Source: JAIQFR01 sp041494445 (GTDB lineage Bacteria > Acidobacteriota > Polarisedimenticolia > Polarisedimenticolales > JAIQFR01). Taken from it: a stretch of 64,000 bases of DNA. Positions 49,702 to 58,179 of this stretch are shown one piece after another. A model generated the notes under the pieces. It saw only the letters and a list, made by a program, of their open reading frames with translations. It ran no database searches and was not told the DNA's origin. The stretch spans positions 42,065-106,064 of the forward strand of contig JBGQAU010000001.1 of assembly GCA_041494445.1 (NCBI GenBank), given 5' to 3'. Numbering within the stretch: position 1 is the first letter of the stretch; each line of letters starts with the position of its first letter. The translations under genes and the position numbers were made by a program.

Positions 49702-50289
49702 TCAGCGCGAGGCGGGGGCGCTCCCGGCGAGGCCGAGATCGTCCGCGACCGACCGCATCGCGTCGAGGACGAACGCGATGTGCGCATCGAGATCCATCCC
49801 AACGAGGGCGGCCCCCTCGACGATCTCGTCCCGGTTCACCGCCCGGGCGAAGGCCTTGTCCTTCATCCGTCTCCTCACGGAAGGGACCTTGAGGTCGTGG
49901 AGCGACTTCGTCGGGGTCACGAGGGCGCACGCGGTCAGGAAGCCACACAGCTCGTCGCAGGCGAAGAGGGCCTTCTCGAGGTCCGTCTCGCGCGCGACGC
50001 CGGTGTACGAAGCGTGGGACATGACGGCGCGGCGGAACCACTCCGGGTAGCCTCGCGCCTCGAGGATCTCCGCGCCCCGCCAGGGATGGTTCTCCGCGTC
50101 GGGCCAGCGCTCGTAGTCGAAGTCGTGCAGGAGCCCGACGAGCCCCCACGCGTGCTCGTCCTCCCCGAGGCGCCGCGCGTGGGCGCGAAGCGCCGCCTCC
50201 ACGCCCAGCGCGTGCTTCAAGAGCCCCGGCCCCTCGGTGTGCTCCCGGAGCAGCGCCATCGCCTCTTCCCTCGTCGGAAGCCCGCTCAT
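49702..50289 (-). CDS. HD domain (HDIG-type) phosphohydrolase
   Basis: 195 aa. Metal-binding HD motif in LKHALGVEAALRAHA...AWGLVGLLHDFDYERWPDAENHPWRGAEILEARG; further AVMSHASYTG and ALFACDELCGFLTACALVTP are typical of the small HDIG hydrolases. It probably cleaves a phosphate ester, perhaps of a nucleotide, which would fit with the purine permease that follows. ATG 50289 has AAGGAGG six bases upstream; ATG 50295 abuts that SD and is less likely. Confidence 0.88.
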   Translation of the reverse strand: MSGLPTREEAMALLREHTEGPGLLKHALGVEAALRAHARRLGEDEHAWGLVGLLHDFDYERWPDAENHPWRGAEILEARGYPEWFRRAVMSHASYTGVARETDLEKALFACDELCGFLTACALVTPTKSLHDLKVPSVRRRMKDKAFARAVNRDEIVEGAALVGMDLDAHIAFVLDAMRSVADDLGLAGSAPASR

Positions 50290-50362
50290 CGCCATCCTCC
50301 TTCCGTTCGCCCGGTCGGGATCGTCATGTTAGCGTACCTCCGAAGGTTTCCCGGAGGCTCCG

Positions 50363-50992
50363 ATGGACCTCGTTCACCCCGACGTGGACCGCTATCTCGC
50401 CGCGCTGGCCCTCTCCCCCGATCCGGTCCTGCGCGAGATGGAGGCGCTCGCCGCCGAGCGCGACTTCCCGATCGTGGGGCCCCAAGTGGGACGGCTCCTG
50501 CGGGTCCTCGCGGTCGCGACGGGGGCGCGACGCGTGCTCGAGCTGGGCTCGGGGTTCGGCTACAGCGCGATGTGGCTCGCGCGGGCCGTGGGACCGGAAG
50601 GGCTCGTCGTCCTCACCGAGGGGTCGCCCGAGTGGGCGCTGGAGGCGGCGTCGTTCCTCGATCGGGCCCGCCTGACGGACCGCGTGCGGATCGAGGTCGG
50701 CGACGCCCTTAAGATCGCGGCGCGCGAGCGGGGCCCCTTCGACCTGATCCTGAACGACATCGACAAGGCGGACTACCCGAAGGTCGCCGGCCTGGCCGCG
50801 CGTCTCTTGCGACGCGGAGGGCTTCTCGTCTCGGACAACATGCTCTGGAATGGCGAGGTGCTGGCGGACGACCCGCCGGACGCCGCCGCCCGGGGCATCC
50901 GGAAGCTGACCCGCGCGCTTTACGAATCGCGGAGGTTCTTCACCGCGCTGGTCCCGCTGCGGGACGGTCTGACGATCTCGGCGAGGCTCTAG
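50363..50992 (+). CDS. O-methyltransferase (class I, COMT-like)
   Basis: 209 aa. SAM-binding motif VLELGSGFGYSAMWLARAVG (~residues 58-77), the acidic loop VVLTEGSPEWALEA, and the metal-binding segment FDLILNDIDKADYPKVAGLAARLLRRGGLLVSDNMLWNGEVL, matching small bacterial and plant catechol/caffeoyl-CoA-type O-methyltransferases. The usual Asp-Asp-Asn metal set is present (NDID, SDN). Start ATG has GGAGGCTCCG. Acceptor substrate unknown. It is divergent from the HD gene. Confidence 0.9.
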   Translation: MDLVHPDVDRYLAALALSPDPVLREMEALAAERDFPIVGPQVGRLLRVLAVATGARRVLELGSGFGYSAMWLARAVGPEGLVVLTEGSPEWALEAASFLDRARLTDRVRIEVGDALKIAARERGPFDLILNDIDKADYPKVAGLAARLLRRGGLLVSDNMLWNGEVLADDPPDAAARGIRKLTRALYESRRFFTALVPLRDGLTISARL

Positions 50993-50998
50993 GGACGA

Positions 50999-51029
50999 AC
51001 GCCCCGCCCCCTTTCCGAGAGCGGGGCGT
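50999..51029. terminator. Bidirectional terminator hairpin between convergent genes
   Basis: ACGCCCCGC at 50999-51007 pairs perfectly with GCGGGGCGT at 51021-51029 around a 13-base loop that includes CTTTCC. It lies between the stops of the O-methyltransferase (50992) and the M16 peptidase (51045, opposite strand). No long T-run follows on either strand. Confidence 0.5.
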
Positions 51030-51044
51030 CCGGGAGAGAACGTC

Positions 51045-53807
51045 TCAGAGCGGGTTGCCGTCGGCGTCGAGGAATCGGATCTCCCCAAGACCCAGATCCC
51101 GGATCGGGCCCTCGATCTTGGAGCGGTCGCCCACCACCACCCAGACCATGTTGTCGGGGTGGAGGAGCTTGGCGGCCGCCGCCGTCTCGTCCGCGAGGCC
51201 GAGCGCGCGGACCTTCTTCGGGTAAGTGGCGAAGTAGTCGTCCGGCAGTCCGAACCGCACCAGCTCCGCGATCGAGCCGGCCACGGCGTCCGCGGTTTCC
51301 CAGTTGCCCGGGAGGGTGAGCGTCATGCCGCTCTGCGCCTCGGCGAGCTCGGCCGCGGTCAGCGGGCGAGGCCCCAGCGGCCCCTTGATCTCCTTCGAGA
51401 TTTCCGCAAGGGTCTCCTTCGTCTTGTCCGATTGGACGGACGTGAACACGATGAACGGCCGCTGGCCTCGGGCCGCGACGACGAAGCTCCCGGCGCCGTA
51501 GCTCCAGTGCTTGTCCTCGCGGATGTTCATGTTGATCCGCGAGATGAAGCTCCCGCCGAGCACCCAGTTGAGCGCCTCGATGGCGATCTCGTCGGGGTTG
51601 GCCTTGGGCGGGGCCACGTGGCCGGCGATGACCATGGACTGGACGGAGCCGGGCCGGTCGATCAGGTAGACGACCTGCTTCGGCTGGTGCTTGACGTCCT
51701 TGAGGTTCTTGGCGGGGACGTCGCCGGGTTTCCAGTCCTTGAAGAGCGCCTCGATCTTCGGCCGGATCTCGGCGAGGGTCGTGTCCCCGACCACCACCAG
51801 GGCCGCGTGGTTCGGCTTGATCCAGGTGGCCTGGAATTTCACCAGGTCGTCCCGGGTGATCCCGGCCACCGTCTTCTCGAATCCGGAGCCGGTGAACGGC
51901 GTGCCGTACGCGTGATCCGCGCCGAAGAGCAGTCTCGGGAACACCCGGAGCGCCATGCTGGTGGGCTCCACCTTCTCCCGCTGGATCCGTGCGATCTGCT
52001 GCTTCTTCATCCGGTCGAGGTCAGCCGGGGGGAACGACGGGTTGAGGACCACGTCTCCGAAGATCGCGAGGGACGCATCGAGGTTCGCCTTGAGCGCCGA
52101 AAGCGAAACCGTCGACGTGTCGAGGTCGGAGCCGGTGCCGAGCTCGGCGCCGAGGGCGGCCACTTCGTCGCTGATCTCGAGCGCGTTGCGGGTCTTCGTT
52201 CCCTCGTCGAGCATCCCCATCGCGAGCTTCGCGAGACCGGGGACCGAGAAGCCGTCGGACGCGTACCCCGCGTCGAGGATCAAGTTGAAGCCCACGACGG
52301 GAATCGCATGACGCTCCGCCACGATCAGCTTCAGGCCGTTGGACAGGGTGGCCTTTTTCATCTCCGGGAACGACGCGTCGGGCGGGGCGCCGGGCTCCGG
52401 GACCTTCGCCCGGTCCACCACCGACTTCGAGGCCTCGAACTCGGGGAACGGCTGGATTTCGAGGGCGTAGACGCCGTCCGAGAGCCAGCGCGCCGCTGCG
52501 CCGCGCACGTCGCCCTCGGTGGCCGCCTCGGTCCTCGCGAGATGGGTCTTGAAGGCGTCGGGACTCCCCTCGTACACCTGGCTCCAGGCGAGCACGTCGG
52601 ACTTGCCGCCGAAACCGCCGATCCGCTCGACCCCGCGCACGAAGCCGGCGATCTGCTCGGTCTTCGCCCGCTTCAGCTCCTCCGCGGTCGGCCCTTCCTT
52701 CAGGAAGCGGGTCAGCTCTTCGTCCACCGCCTTCTCGACCTTCGCGAGATCCCCGCCCGGCTTGGCGGTCGCGATGATCTCGAACAATCCCGCGATCTCG
52801 CGGCCGTCGATGGCCGCACGGACGCTGGTCGCGATCTGGTCGTCGTACACCAGGCGCTTGTAGAGCCGGGAGCTCTTGCCCGACGCGAGCACCGAGGCGG
52901 CCAGCTCGAGGTAGTCCCCGTCCACCGCGGTGCGCTCGGGCACGTTCCAGACCTTGTAGAGCCGTGCCTGGGGCACCCGGTCCTGCGCGACCTGGCGCTG
53001 CTCTCCGGTGCGCTTGGCGATCCAGGCGAGCGGCCGGGAGACCGGCGGGCCCGACGGGATGTCGCCGAAGTACCTCGCGACCTTCTCCTTGGCCGTCTTC
53101 GAGTCGATGTCGCCGGCGATGACCACCACCGCGTTGGCCGCGCCGTAGTACGACTTGAACCACTCGCGGACGTCCTCGAGCTTCGCCGCCTGGAGGTCCT
53201 CCATCGAGCCGATGACGGTCCAGGAGTAAGGGTGCCCGGCGGGGAAGCAGCCCTTGTCGATCGCCTCCTCGCTCAGGCTGTAAGGCTCGTTGTCCCCCTG
53301 GCGCTTCTCGTTCTGGACGACGCCGCGTTGCTCGTCGAGCTTCGCCGGGTTGATGGCGCCGACCAGATGCCCCATGCGGTCCGACTCCATCCAGAGCACG
53401 GTGTCGAGAGCGGAGGTCGGAACATTCTGGAAGTAGTTGGTCCGGTCCTCGTTGGTCGTCCCGTTGAGGTCGGTGGCGCCTATCTTCTCGAGTACCTTGA
53501 AGTAGTCGTCGTTGAAGTTCTCGCTCCCGTTGAACATCAGGTGCTCGAACAGGTGCGCGAAGCCGGTCCGGCCGGGCTTCTCGTTCTTCGAGCCCACGTG
53601 GTACCAGACGTTGACCGCCACGATCGGGGCCTTGTGGTCCTCGTGAACGATCAAGGTCAGGCCGTTCGGCAGGACGAACTTCTGGTACGGGATGTCGATC
53701 GACGCCGCCAGACCCTTCCCGGCTTCCTTGGAAGGGGCCGCCAGGGAGGGCGCGGCCGCGACGACGAGGATCAGCAGAATCACCACGCTCGATTTGCGCA
53801 ACAGCAT
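51045..53807 (-). CDS. Secreted M16 family zinc metallopeptidase (two-repeat, pitrilysin-like)
   Basis: 920 aa, a single chain holding two M16 halves. A signal peptide (MLLRKSSVVILLILVVAAAPSLAA) precedes the active N-terminal half with the inverted zinc motif HLFEH at 85-89, after YHVGSKNEKPGRTGFA, and downstream GTTNEDRTNYFQNVP and VVQNEKRQG. The second half (from ~490: KATLSNGLKLIVAERHAIPVVGFNLILDAG) lacks HxxEH, as expected for the inactive half. It degrades peptides in the periplasm. ATG 53807 has GGAGG five bases upstream. It is divergent from the RibD-type reductase gene. Confidence 0.94.
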   Translation of the reverse strand: MLLRKSSVVILLILVVAAAPSLAAPSKEAGKGLAASIDIPYQKFVLPNGLTLIVHEDHKAPIVAVNVWYHVGSKNEKPGRTGFAHLFEHLMFNGSENFNDDYFKVLEKIGATDLNGTTNEDRTNYFQNVPTSALDTVLWMESDRMGHLVGAINPAKLDEQRGVVQNEKRQGDNEPYSLSEEAIDKGCFPAGHPYSWTVIGSMEDLQAAKLEDVREWFKSYYGAANAVVVIAGDIDSKTAKEKVARYFGDIPSGPPVSRPLAWIAKRTGEQRQVAQDRVPQARLYKVWNVPERTAVDGDYLELAASVLASGKSSRLYKRLVYDDQIATSVRAAIDGREIAGLFEIIATAKPGGDLAKVEKAVDEELTRFLKEGPTAEELKRAKTEQIAGFVRGVERIGGFGGKSDVLAWSQVYEGSPDAFKTHLARTEAATEGDVRGAAARWLSDGVYALEIQPFPEFEASKSVVDRAKVPEPGAPPDASFPEMKKATLSNGLKLIVAERHAIPVVGFNLILDAGYASDGFSVPGLAKLAMGMLDEGTKTRNALEISDEVAALGAELGTGSDLDTSTVSLSALKANLDASLAIFGDVVLNPSFPPADLDRMKKQQIARIQREKVEPTSMALRVFPRLLFGADHAYGTPFTGSGFEKTVAGITRDDLVKFQATWIKPNHAALVVVGDTTLAEIRPKIEALFKDWKPGDVPAKNLKDVKHQPKQVVYLIDRPGSVQSMVIAGHVAPPKANPDEIAIEALNWVLGGSFISRINMNIREDKHWSYGAGSFVVAARGQRPFIVFTSVQSDKTKETLAEISKEIKGPLGPRPLTAAELAEAQSGMTLTLPGNWETADAVAGSIAELVRFGLPDDYFATYPKKVRALGLADETAAAAKLLHPDNMVWVVVGDRSKIEGPIRDLGLGEIRFLDADGNPL

Positions 53808-53912
53808 CGAATCCTCCATGGGCCCGGGCAGGCGCACGAAACCGTCCGTCCGCTCACCCGGATTCCGGGAGTTTCATTACGCTCGAATCGGCACCGTGTT
53901 TCAAGGAGTAAA

Positions 53913-54614
53913 ATGCTGCGGCCGGGGGAGACGTTGGATCGTCCGTTCGTGACGCTGAACATGGCCATGACGGCCGACGGAAAGATCACGTCGGCTGCGC
54001 GGGAGTACCCCTCCTTCACGTCCGCGCTCGACCGGAAGACCATGGACCGGCTGCGGGCGGATTCCGACGCGGTGCTCGTCGGCGCGGGCACCCTGAGGGC
54101 GGACGACCCGCCGCTCCACATCCGCGACCCCGAGATGCGGGCCCACCGCCGATCCCTGGGAAAGCCCGACGGGCTCCTGAACGTCGTCGTCACCGCCAGC
54201 GCCGGCCTCGACCCGGGGTCCCGGTTCTTCCGCGACGAGCATGCTGCGGGGCGAATCGTCGCCACGGTCGAGGAAGCGCCGGCCGACCGCCTGGCCCGGC
54301 TCGCGGCGCACGCGGAGGTGTGGAAGATCGGCCGTGAGCGCGTGGACCTCACCGAGCTGCTCCGCCGACTCAAGCGGCGCGGGGTCGAGCGCCTGCTCGT
54401 CGAGGGAGGCGGGGAGCTGAACTGGGGGTTCGTCGCCGCCGACCTCCTGGACGAACTGTACGTGACCGTCGCGCCCAGCCTCCTGGGCGGGAGCCTCGCG
54501 CCGTCGATCCTCGAGGGGGACGGGCTGGGAATGGACGACCGGCGGCGACTCCGCCTCGTGAGCTGTGACCCTCGCGGCGACGAGGTCTACCTGCGCTGGG
54601 AGGTCGAGCGCTGA
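53913..54614 (+). CDS. RibD C-terminal domain reductase (pyrimidine reductase-like)
   Basis: 233 aa. The RibD_C/dihydrofolate-reductase-like fold is shown by RPFVTLNMAMTADGKITSAAREYPSFTSALDRKTMDRLRADSDAVLVGAGTLRADDPPLHIRD, LLRRLKRRGVERLLVEGGGELNWGF and LYVTVAPSLLGGSLAPSILEGDG. It reduces the ribosylamino-pyrimidine phosphate in riboflavin synthesis or a similar pterin-like intermediate. There is no deaminase domain, so it is a stand-alone reductase. ATG 53913 has AAGGAG. It is followed closely by polX (3 bases), which is an operon of unrelated function. Confidence 0.88.
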   Translation: MLRPGETLDRPFVTLNMAMTADGKITSAAREYPSFTSALDRKTMDRLRADSDAVLVGAGTLRADDPPLHIRDPEMRAHRRSLGKPDGLLNVVVTASAGLDPGSRFFRDEHAAGRIVATVEEAPADRLARLAAHAEVWKIGRERVDLTELLRRLKRRGVERLLVEGGGELNWGFVAADLLDELYVTVAPSLLGGSLAPSILEGDGLGMDDRRRLRLVSCDPRGDEVYLRWEVER

Positions 54615-54617
54615 GCG

Positions 54618-56486
54618 ATGGACCGGGCGAGCGTCGCCGACGCCCTCGACGAGATCGCGCTCCTGCTCGATCTCCTGGGCGAAAACCCCTTCAAGGGCAG
54701 GACCTACGCCAACGCGGCGCGACTGGTGCGCGGCCTTGATGAGGACCTAAGGGCCCTCGTGAACACAGGCGGGATCAGGCGGATGAGGGGGATCGGCCCG
54801 GCCCTCACCGAGAAGATCTCGACCCTGGTCGGGACCGGATCGCTCCCCTACCTCGAAGCGCTCCGCGCGCAGGTCCCGGCCGGGATGCTCGAGTGGCTGC
54901 GGATCCCGGGGCTCGGACCCAAGAAGGCCCGGGCGATCCACGTCGCGCTCGGCATCTCGACGCCCGGGGAGTTGGAGGACGCTTGCCGACGGGGGCGGCT
55001 CCGGGACCTGTCCGGCTTCGGCGAGGCGACGGAGCGGAAGATCCTCGACGGGATCGAGTGGCTTCGGGAGCACGCGGGCCGTTTCCTGCAGCCGGTGGTC
55101 CGGTCGGAGGCCGAGCGGCTCCTCGCCGTGGTCCGCGCGGTCCCCGGCACGATCCGAGCGGAGGCGGCGGGCTCGGTGAGACGGCGGTGCGAGACCTCGA
55201 AGGACATCGATCTCGTGGTGGCGGCCGCGGACTCGGCCCCGGTGATGGAGGCGTTCGCGTCGGCCCCAGGGGTCGCCGAGGTGATCGGCCGGGGCCCCAC
55301 CAAGTGCAGCGTGCGGCTCGCCGCCGGACCTTCAGCCGACCTCCGGGTGGTGCCGGAGCCCTCGTTCCCGTTCGCGCTGGCGTACTTCACCGGGAGCAAG
55401 GCACACAACATCGCGCTCCGCGCGCGAGCGCAGGGACTCGACCTCAAGCTCAACGAGTATGCGCTGACCCGCGATTCGGACGGGGGCACGGTCCCCTGCG
55501 CGGACGAGGCGGAGATCTATCGGGCTCTCGGGCTCCCGTGGATCCCGCCGGAGATGAGGGAGGACCAGGGGGAGATCGAGGCGGCCGAGGCGGGGCGGCT
55601 CCCGCGGCTGGTGGACGTCGGCGACCTCCGCGGCATCCTGCACTGCCACTCGAACTGGTCGGACGGGCTCGCGACCATCGAGGAGATGGCCCACGGGGCC
55701 CGCTCCCTCGGGATGACCTACCTCGGCCTCTCCGACCACTCGCAGGCCGCGGCCTACGCGGGAGGCCTCTCGATCGAGCGATTCCGCGAGCAGTGGGCCG
55801 AGATCGATGCTCTCAACTCCCGGATCGGCGGCGGTTTCCGGGTCCTCAAGGGGGTCGAGGTGGATGTCCTCCCCGACGGCAGCCTCGACTTCCCCGACGA
55901 GTTCCTCGCGTTGTTCGAGTACGTGATCGCCTCGGTCCACAGCCGGTTCAACCTCGGCGCGGAGGAGCAGACGGAGCGCCTCGTTCGGGCGGCCACCAAC
56001 CCCTTCGTGGACACGCTCGGCCACGTCACCGGCCGCCTCCTGCTCGCCCGCGACCCCTATCCCCTCGAGCTGCACCGGGTCCTCGAGGTCGCGGCGGAGC
56101 GGGGCGTCGCGGTGGAGATCAACTCCCACCCGCAGCGGCTCGACCTCGATCCCCCGGCGCTCAGGTACGGCCTGGCGCGCGGAATGAAGACGAGCGTGAA
56201 CCCCGACGCGCACGACGTGGAGGGGCTCTCCGACGTCCGCTATGGGGTCGGGATCGCGCGCAAGGGGTGGTGCATGCCCGACGACGTGCTCAACGCGTGG
56301 CCGCTCGACCGGCTCCTCGAGAGGCTGGCCGCGAGGCGGCGCGACGCGGGCGCCGGGACCGGCCGCGTCGCGGTCCCCGGGGCGCGGCCGCCGAAGCGGG
56401 CGGCTCGGACCCGGCGAACGGGGGCGGCGGGATCCCCGGGGCGCGGGAAGGGACGGAAGGGAGGGAAGCATGGCGCGGGGGCATGA
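54618..56486 (+). CDS. polX: DNA polymerase X family with PHP exonuclease domain
   Basis: 622 aa. The N-terminal helix-hairpin-helix and fingers (ENPFKGRTYANAARLVRGL, IRRMRGIGPALTEKISTLV, RIPGLGPKKARAIHVALGI) lead to the nucleotidyltransferase palm with GSVRRRCETSKDIDLVVAA (two Asp) and ADLRVV. Residues ~335-570 form the PHP domain (GILHCHSNWSDGLATIEEMAHGARSLGMTYLGLSDHSQ, VDVLPDGSLDF, VIASVHSRFN, VEINSHPQRLDL, VNPDAHDVEGL), which gives 3'-5' exonuclease activity. It works in base-excision repair. The basic low-complexity tail (~580-622) overlaps the start of the nth gene by 17 bases. Confidence 0.94.
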   Translation: MDRASVADALDEIALLLDLLGENPFKGRTYANAARLVRGLDEDLRALVNTGGIRRMRGIGPALTEKISTLVGTGSLPYLEALRAQVPAGMLEWLRIPGLGPKKARAIHVALGISTPGELEDACRRGRLRDLSGFGEATERKILDGIEWLREHAGRFLQPVVRSEAERLLAVVRAVPGTIRAEAAGSVRRRCETSKDIDLVVAAADSAPVMEAFASAPGVAEVIGRGPTKCSVRLAAGPSADLRVVPEPSFPFALAYFTGSKAHNIALRARAQGLDLKLNEYALTRDSDGGTVPCADEAEIYRALGLPWIPPEMREDQGEIEAAEAGRLPRLVDVGDLRGILHCHSNWSDGLATIEEMAHGARSLGMTYLGLSDHSQAAAYAGGLSIERFREQWAEIDALNSRIGGGFRVLKGVEVDVLPDGSLDFPDEFLALFEYVIASVHSRFNLGAEEQTERLVRAATNPFVDTLGHVTGRLLLARDPYPLELHRVLEVAAERGVAVEINSHPQRLDLDPPALRYGLARGMKTSVNPDAHDVEGLSDVRYGVGIARKGWCMPDDVLNAWPLDRLLERLAARRRDAGAGTGRVAVPGARPPKRAARTRRTGAAGSPGRGKGRKGGKHGAGA

Positions 56487-57120
56487 ATCCGCGACGGCGA
56501 GGAAAGCGCGCGCGACGAGGATCGTGGAGGAACTGCACCGGATCCACCCCGACGCGACCTGCGCGCTGGCGCACCGCGGCCCTCTCGAGCTTCTCGTCGC
56601 GACGATCCTCTCCGCACAGTGCACCGACGAGCGGGTCAACAAGGTCACGCCCGCCCTGTTCCTCAGCTACCCCGCCGCCGCCGACTACGCACGCGCGGAT
56701 CTCGCCGACGTGGAGGAAGCGATACGAAGCACGGGCTTCTTCCGGAACAAGGCGAAGTCGTTGGTGGGCTTGGGGAAGGCGCTGGTGGAGCACCACGGCG
56801 GACAGGTGCCGGACCGGATGGAGGACCTGATCCTTCTGCCGGGGGTCGGACGGAAGACCGCGAACGTGATCCTCGGCACCTGGTACGGGCGTCCGGCGAT
56901 CGCCGTGGACACCCACGTCGGGAGGCTTTCGGGGAGGCTCGGCCTGAGCAAGGAGGACAGCCCCGACCGGATCGAGCGCGACCTGATGGAGATCCTTCCC
57001 GAGAAGGAGTGGGTCTTCACGTCGCACGCCCTCATCTGGCACGGCCGCCGCGTCTGCGGCGCTCGGGCGCCGGCGTGTGGACGCTGCGGCCTACGCGGCG
57101 ACTGTCCCTGGCCCGATTGA
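56470..57120 (+). CDS. nth: Endonuclease III
   Basis: 216 aa. DNA glycosylase/AP lyase for oxidised pyrimidines. Visible: LLVATILSAQCTDERVNKVTPALF, the helix-hairpin-helix LILLPGVGRKTANVILG with catalytic Lys, IAVDTHVGRLSGRLGL with catalytic Asp, and the [4Fe-4S] cysteines C-x6-C-x2-C-x5-C at the C-terminus (CGARAPACGRCGLRGDC). ATG 56470 lies inside the polX tail and has GGAGGGAAGC. With PolX it forms a base-excision repair pair in one transcript. Confidence 0.95.
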   Translation: MARGHESATARKARATRIVEELHRIHPDATCALAHRGPLELLVATILSAQCTDERVNKVTPALFLSYPAAADYARADLADVEEAIRSTGFFRNKAKSLVGLGKALVEHHGGQVPDRMEDLILLPGVGRKTANVILGTWYGRPAIAVDTHVGRLSGRLGLSKEDSPDRIERDLMEILPEKEWVFTSHALIWHGRRVCGARAPACGRCGLRGDCPWPD

Positions 57121-57258
57121 ACACGACCGGGCTTGCCCCGCGCGTCTTCGACTCGCCGTTTCTTCCTTAACGAATTTGGGGGTTCGTCCACCGGCGCGGT
57201 GCGGCGCTTCCGCGCTCGATTCGCTATATTGAGCCTCGGAGCTGGTGGGGGACCACGG

Positions 57259-58143
57259 GTGAATCGGACGCCACGCTGGGACGTGATCGACGGCGAAGAG
57301 TTGTACCGGAAGCTCGCCATGGGCGAGCCGCTCGCGCTCCTCGACGTGCGGACGGAGATGGAGTTCGAGGCCAGGCACATCCCGGGCTCCGTCCTGATCC
57401 CGCTCCAGGAGATCGAGAGCCGGGCGGGCGAGATCCCGAACAGCGGGATCCCGATCGCGGTCGTCTGCGAGTACGGGATCCGCTCCGCTTCGGCGTGCGG
57501 GTTCCTCGCGGAGCGGGGTGTGACCCCTCTTTTCGACGTTCGCGGCGGAATCGAGGCGTGGCCCGGGCCCGTCACGTCGGGACTGGAGGGGAACGGGCGG
57601 CAGGTGCACCCTATTTCCCCCGAGCGGTTCATGGTCGAGAACTTCCACCTCCTCCCGAAGGGGCTCGCCCTGGACGTCGCCATGGGCGAGGGGCGCAACG
57701 CGATCTACCTCGCCACCCGCGGATTCGACGTGGACGGTGTCGACGTGGACCCGGGCGCGGTGCAGAGGGCCCGCTCGGCGGCCCGCAAGCTGGGCGCGCC
57801 GATCCGGGGGGTCGTGGGGAACGTCGAGGACGGGACGTACATCATTCCGCTCGAGGCCTACGAAGTGATCGCGGTCTTCAACTTCTTGCACCGCCCGCTG
57901 TTCACCGACATCCGCGACGGACTCAAGCCCGGCGGGGTCCTCGTGTTCCAGACCTACACGACGGAGCAGCCGCGGTTCGGCCCGCCGACCGATCCCGCGC
58001 ACCTGCTGAGACCGGGCGAGCTGGAGCAGGTTTTCGACGACTGGGAGATCCTCCGCCTCCGCCAGGAGATCGAGCCTGCGGGACCGGGACGGCGGGCTCG
58101 CGCGGTCGCGGGGATCGTCGCTCGAAAGCCGGCGGACCTCTGA
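57259..58143 (+). CDS. Rhodanese-methyltransferase fusion protein
   Basis: 294 aa. Residues ~8-105 are a rhodanese domain (LLDVRTEMEFEARHIPGSVLIPLQEI) with active-site Cys70 in the loop CEYGIRS. Residues ~118-292 are a TehB-like SAM methyltransferase (LALDVAMGEGRNAIYLATRGFDVDGVDVDPGAVQRAR, FNFLHRPLFTDIRDGLKPGGVLVFQTY). A fusion of sulfur transfer with methyl transfer suggests work on thiols, persulfides or metalloid oxyanions, but this is inference. Start GTG 57259 is preferred over an upstream frame because it follows GGGGGACC and a TATATT box at 57225-57230. It is followed by the palindrome at 58145. Confidence 0.85.
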   Translation: MNRTPRWDVIDGEELYRKLAMGEPLALLDVRTEMEFEARHIPGSVLIPLQEIESRAGEIPNSGIPIAVVCEYGIRSASACGFLAERGVTPLFDVRGGIEAWPGPVTSGLEGNGRQVHPISPERFMVENFHLLPKGLALDVAMGEGRNAIYLATRGFDVDGVDVDPGAVQRARSAARKLGAPIRGVVGNVEDGTYIIPLEAYEVIAVFNFLHRPLFTDIRDGLKPGGVLVFQTYTTEQPRFGPPTDPAHLLRPGELEQVFDDWEILRLRQEIEPAGPGRRARAVAGIVARKPADL

Positions 58144-58144
58144 T

Positions 58145-58159
58145 CGGGGTCAGACCCCG
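58145..58159. repeat. Short palindrome with the CGGGGTCAGA core
   Basis: CGGGGTC-A-GACCCCG is a perfect 7-base inverted repeat starting one base after the TGA of the preceding gene. It shares its first ten bases with the arms of the element at 33173-33266, which also abuts a stop codon. It may be a solo remnant of the same repeat family, a terminator, or both. Confidence 0.5.
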
Positions 58160-58167
58160 TATAACCG

Positions 58168-58173
58168 TATAAT
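58168..58173 (+). promoter_or_regulatory. TATAAT six bases before ATG 58180 (leaderless candidate)
   Basis: A consensus TATAAT sits in a tandem GTATAACC-GTATAATC and ends six bases before the ATG at 58180, with no Shine-Dalgarno. No -35 box is clear; the position expected for one falls within the palindrome at 58145. Confidence 0.45.
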
Positions 58174-58179
58174 CACTGC

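Noticed and set aside
51159..53912. Very long plus-strand open frame preceding the RibD-type reductase
   Set aside because: It is antisense to the M16 peptidase and rich in Arg/Gly/Asp without motifs. The real gene starts at ATG 53913 with AAGGAG.
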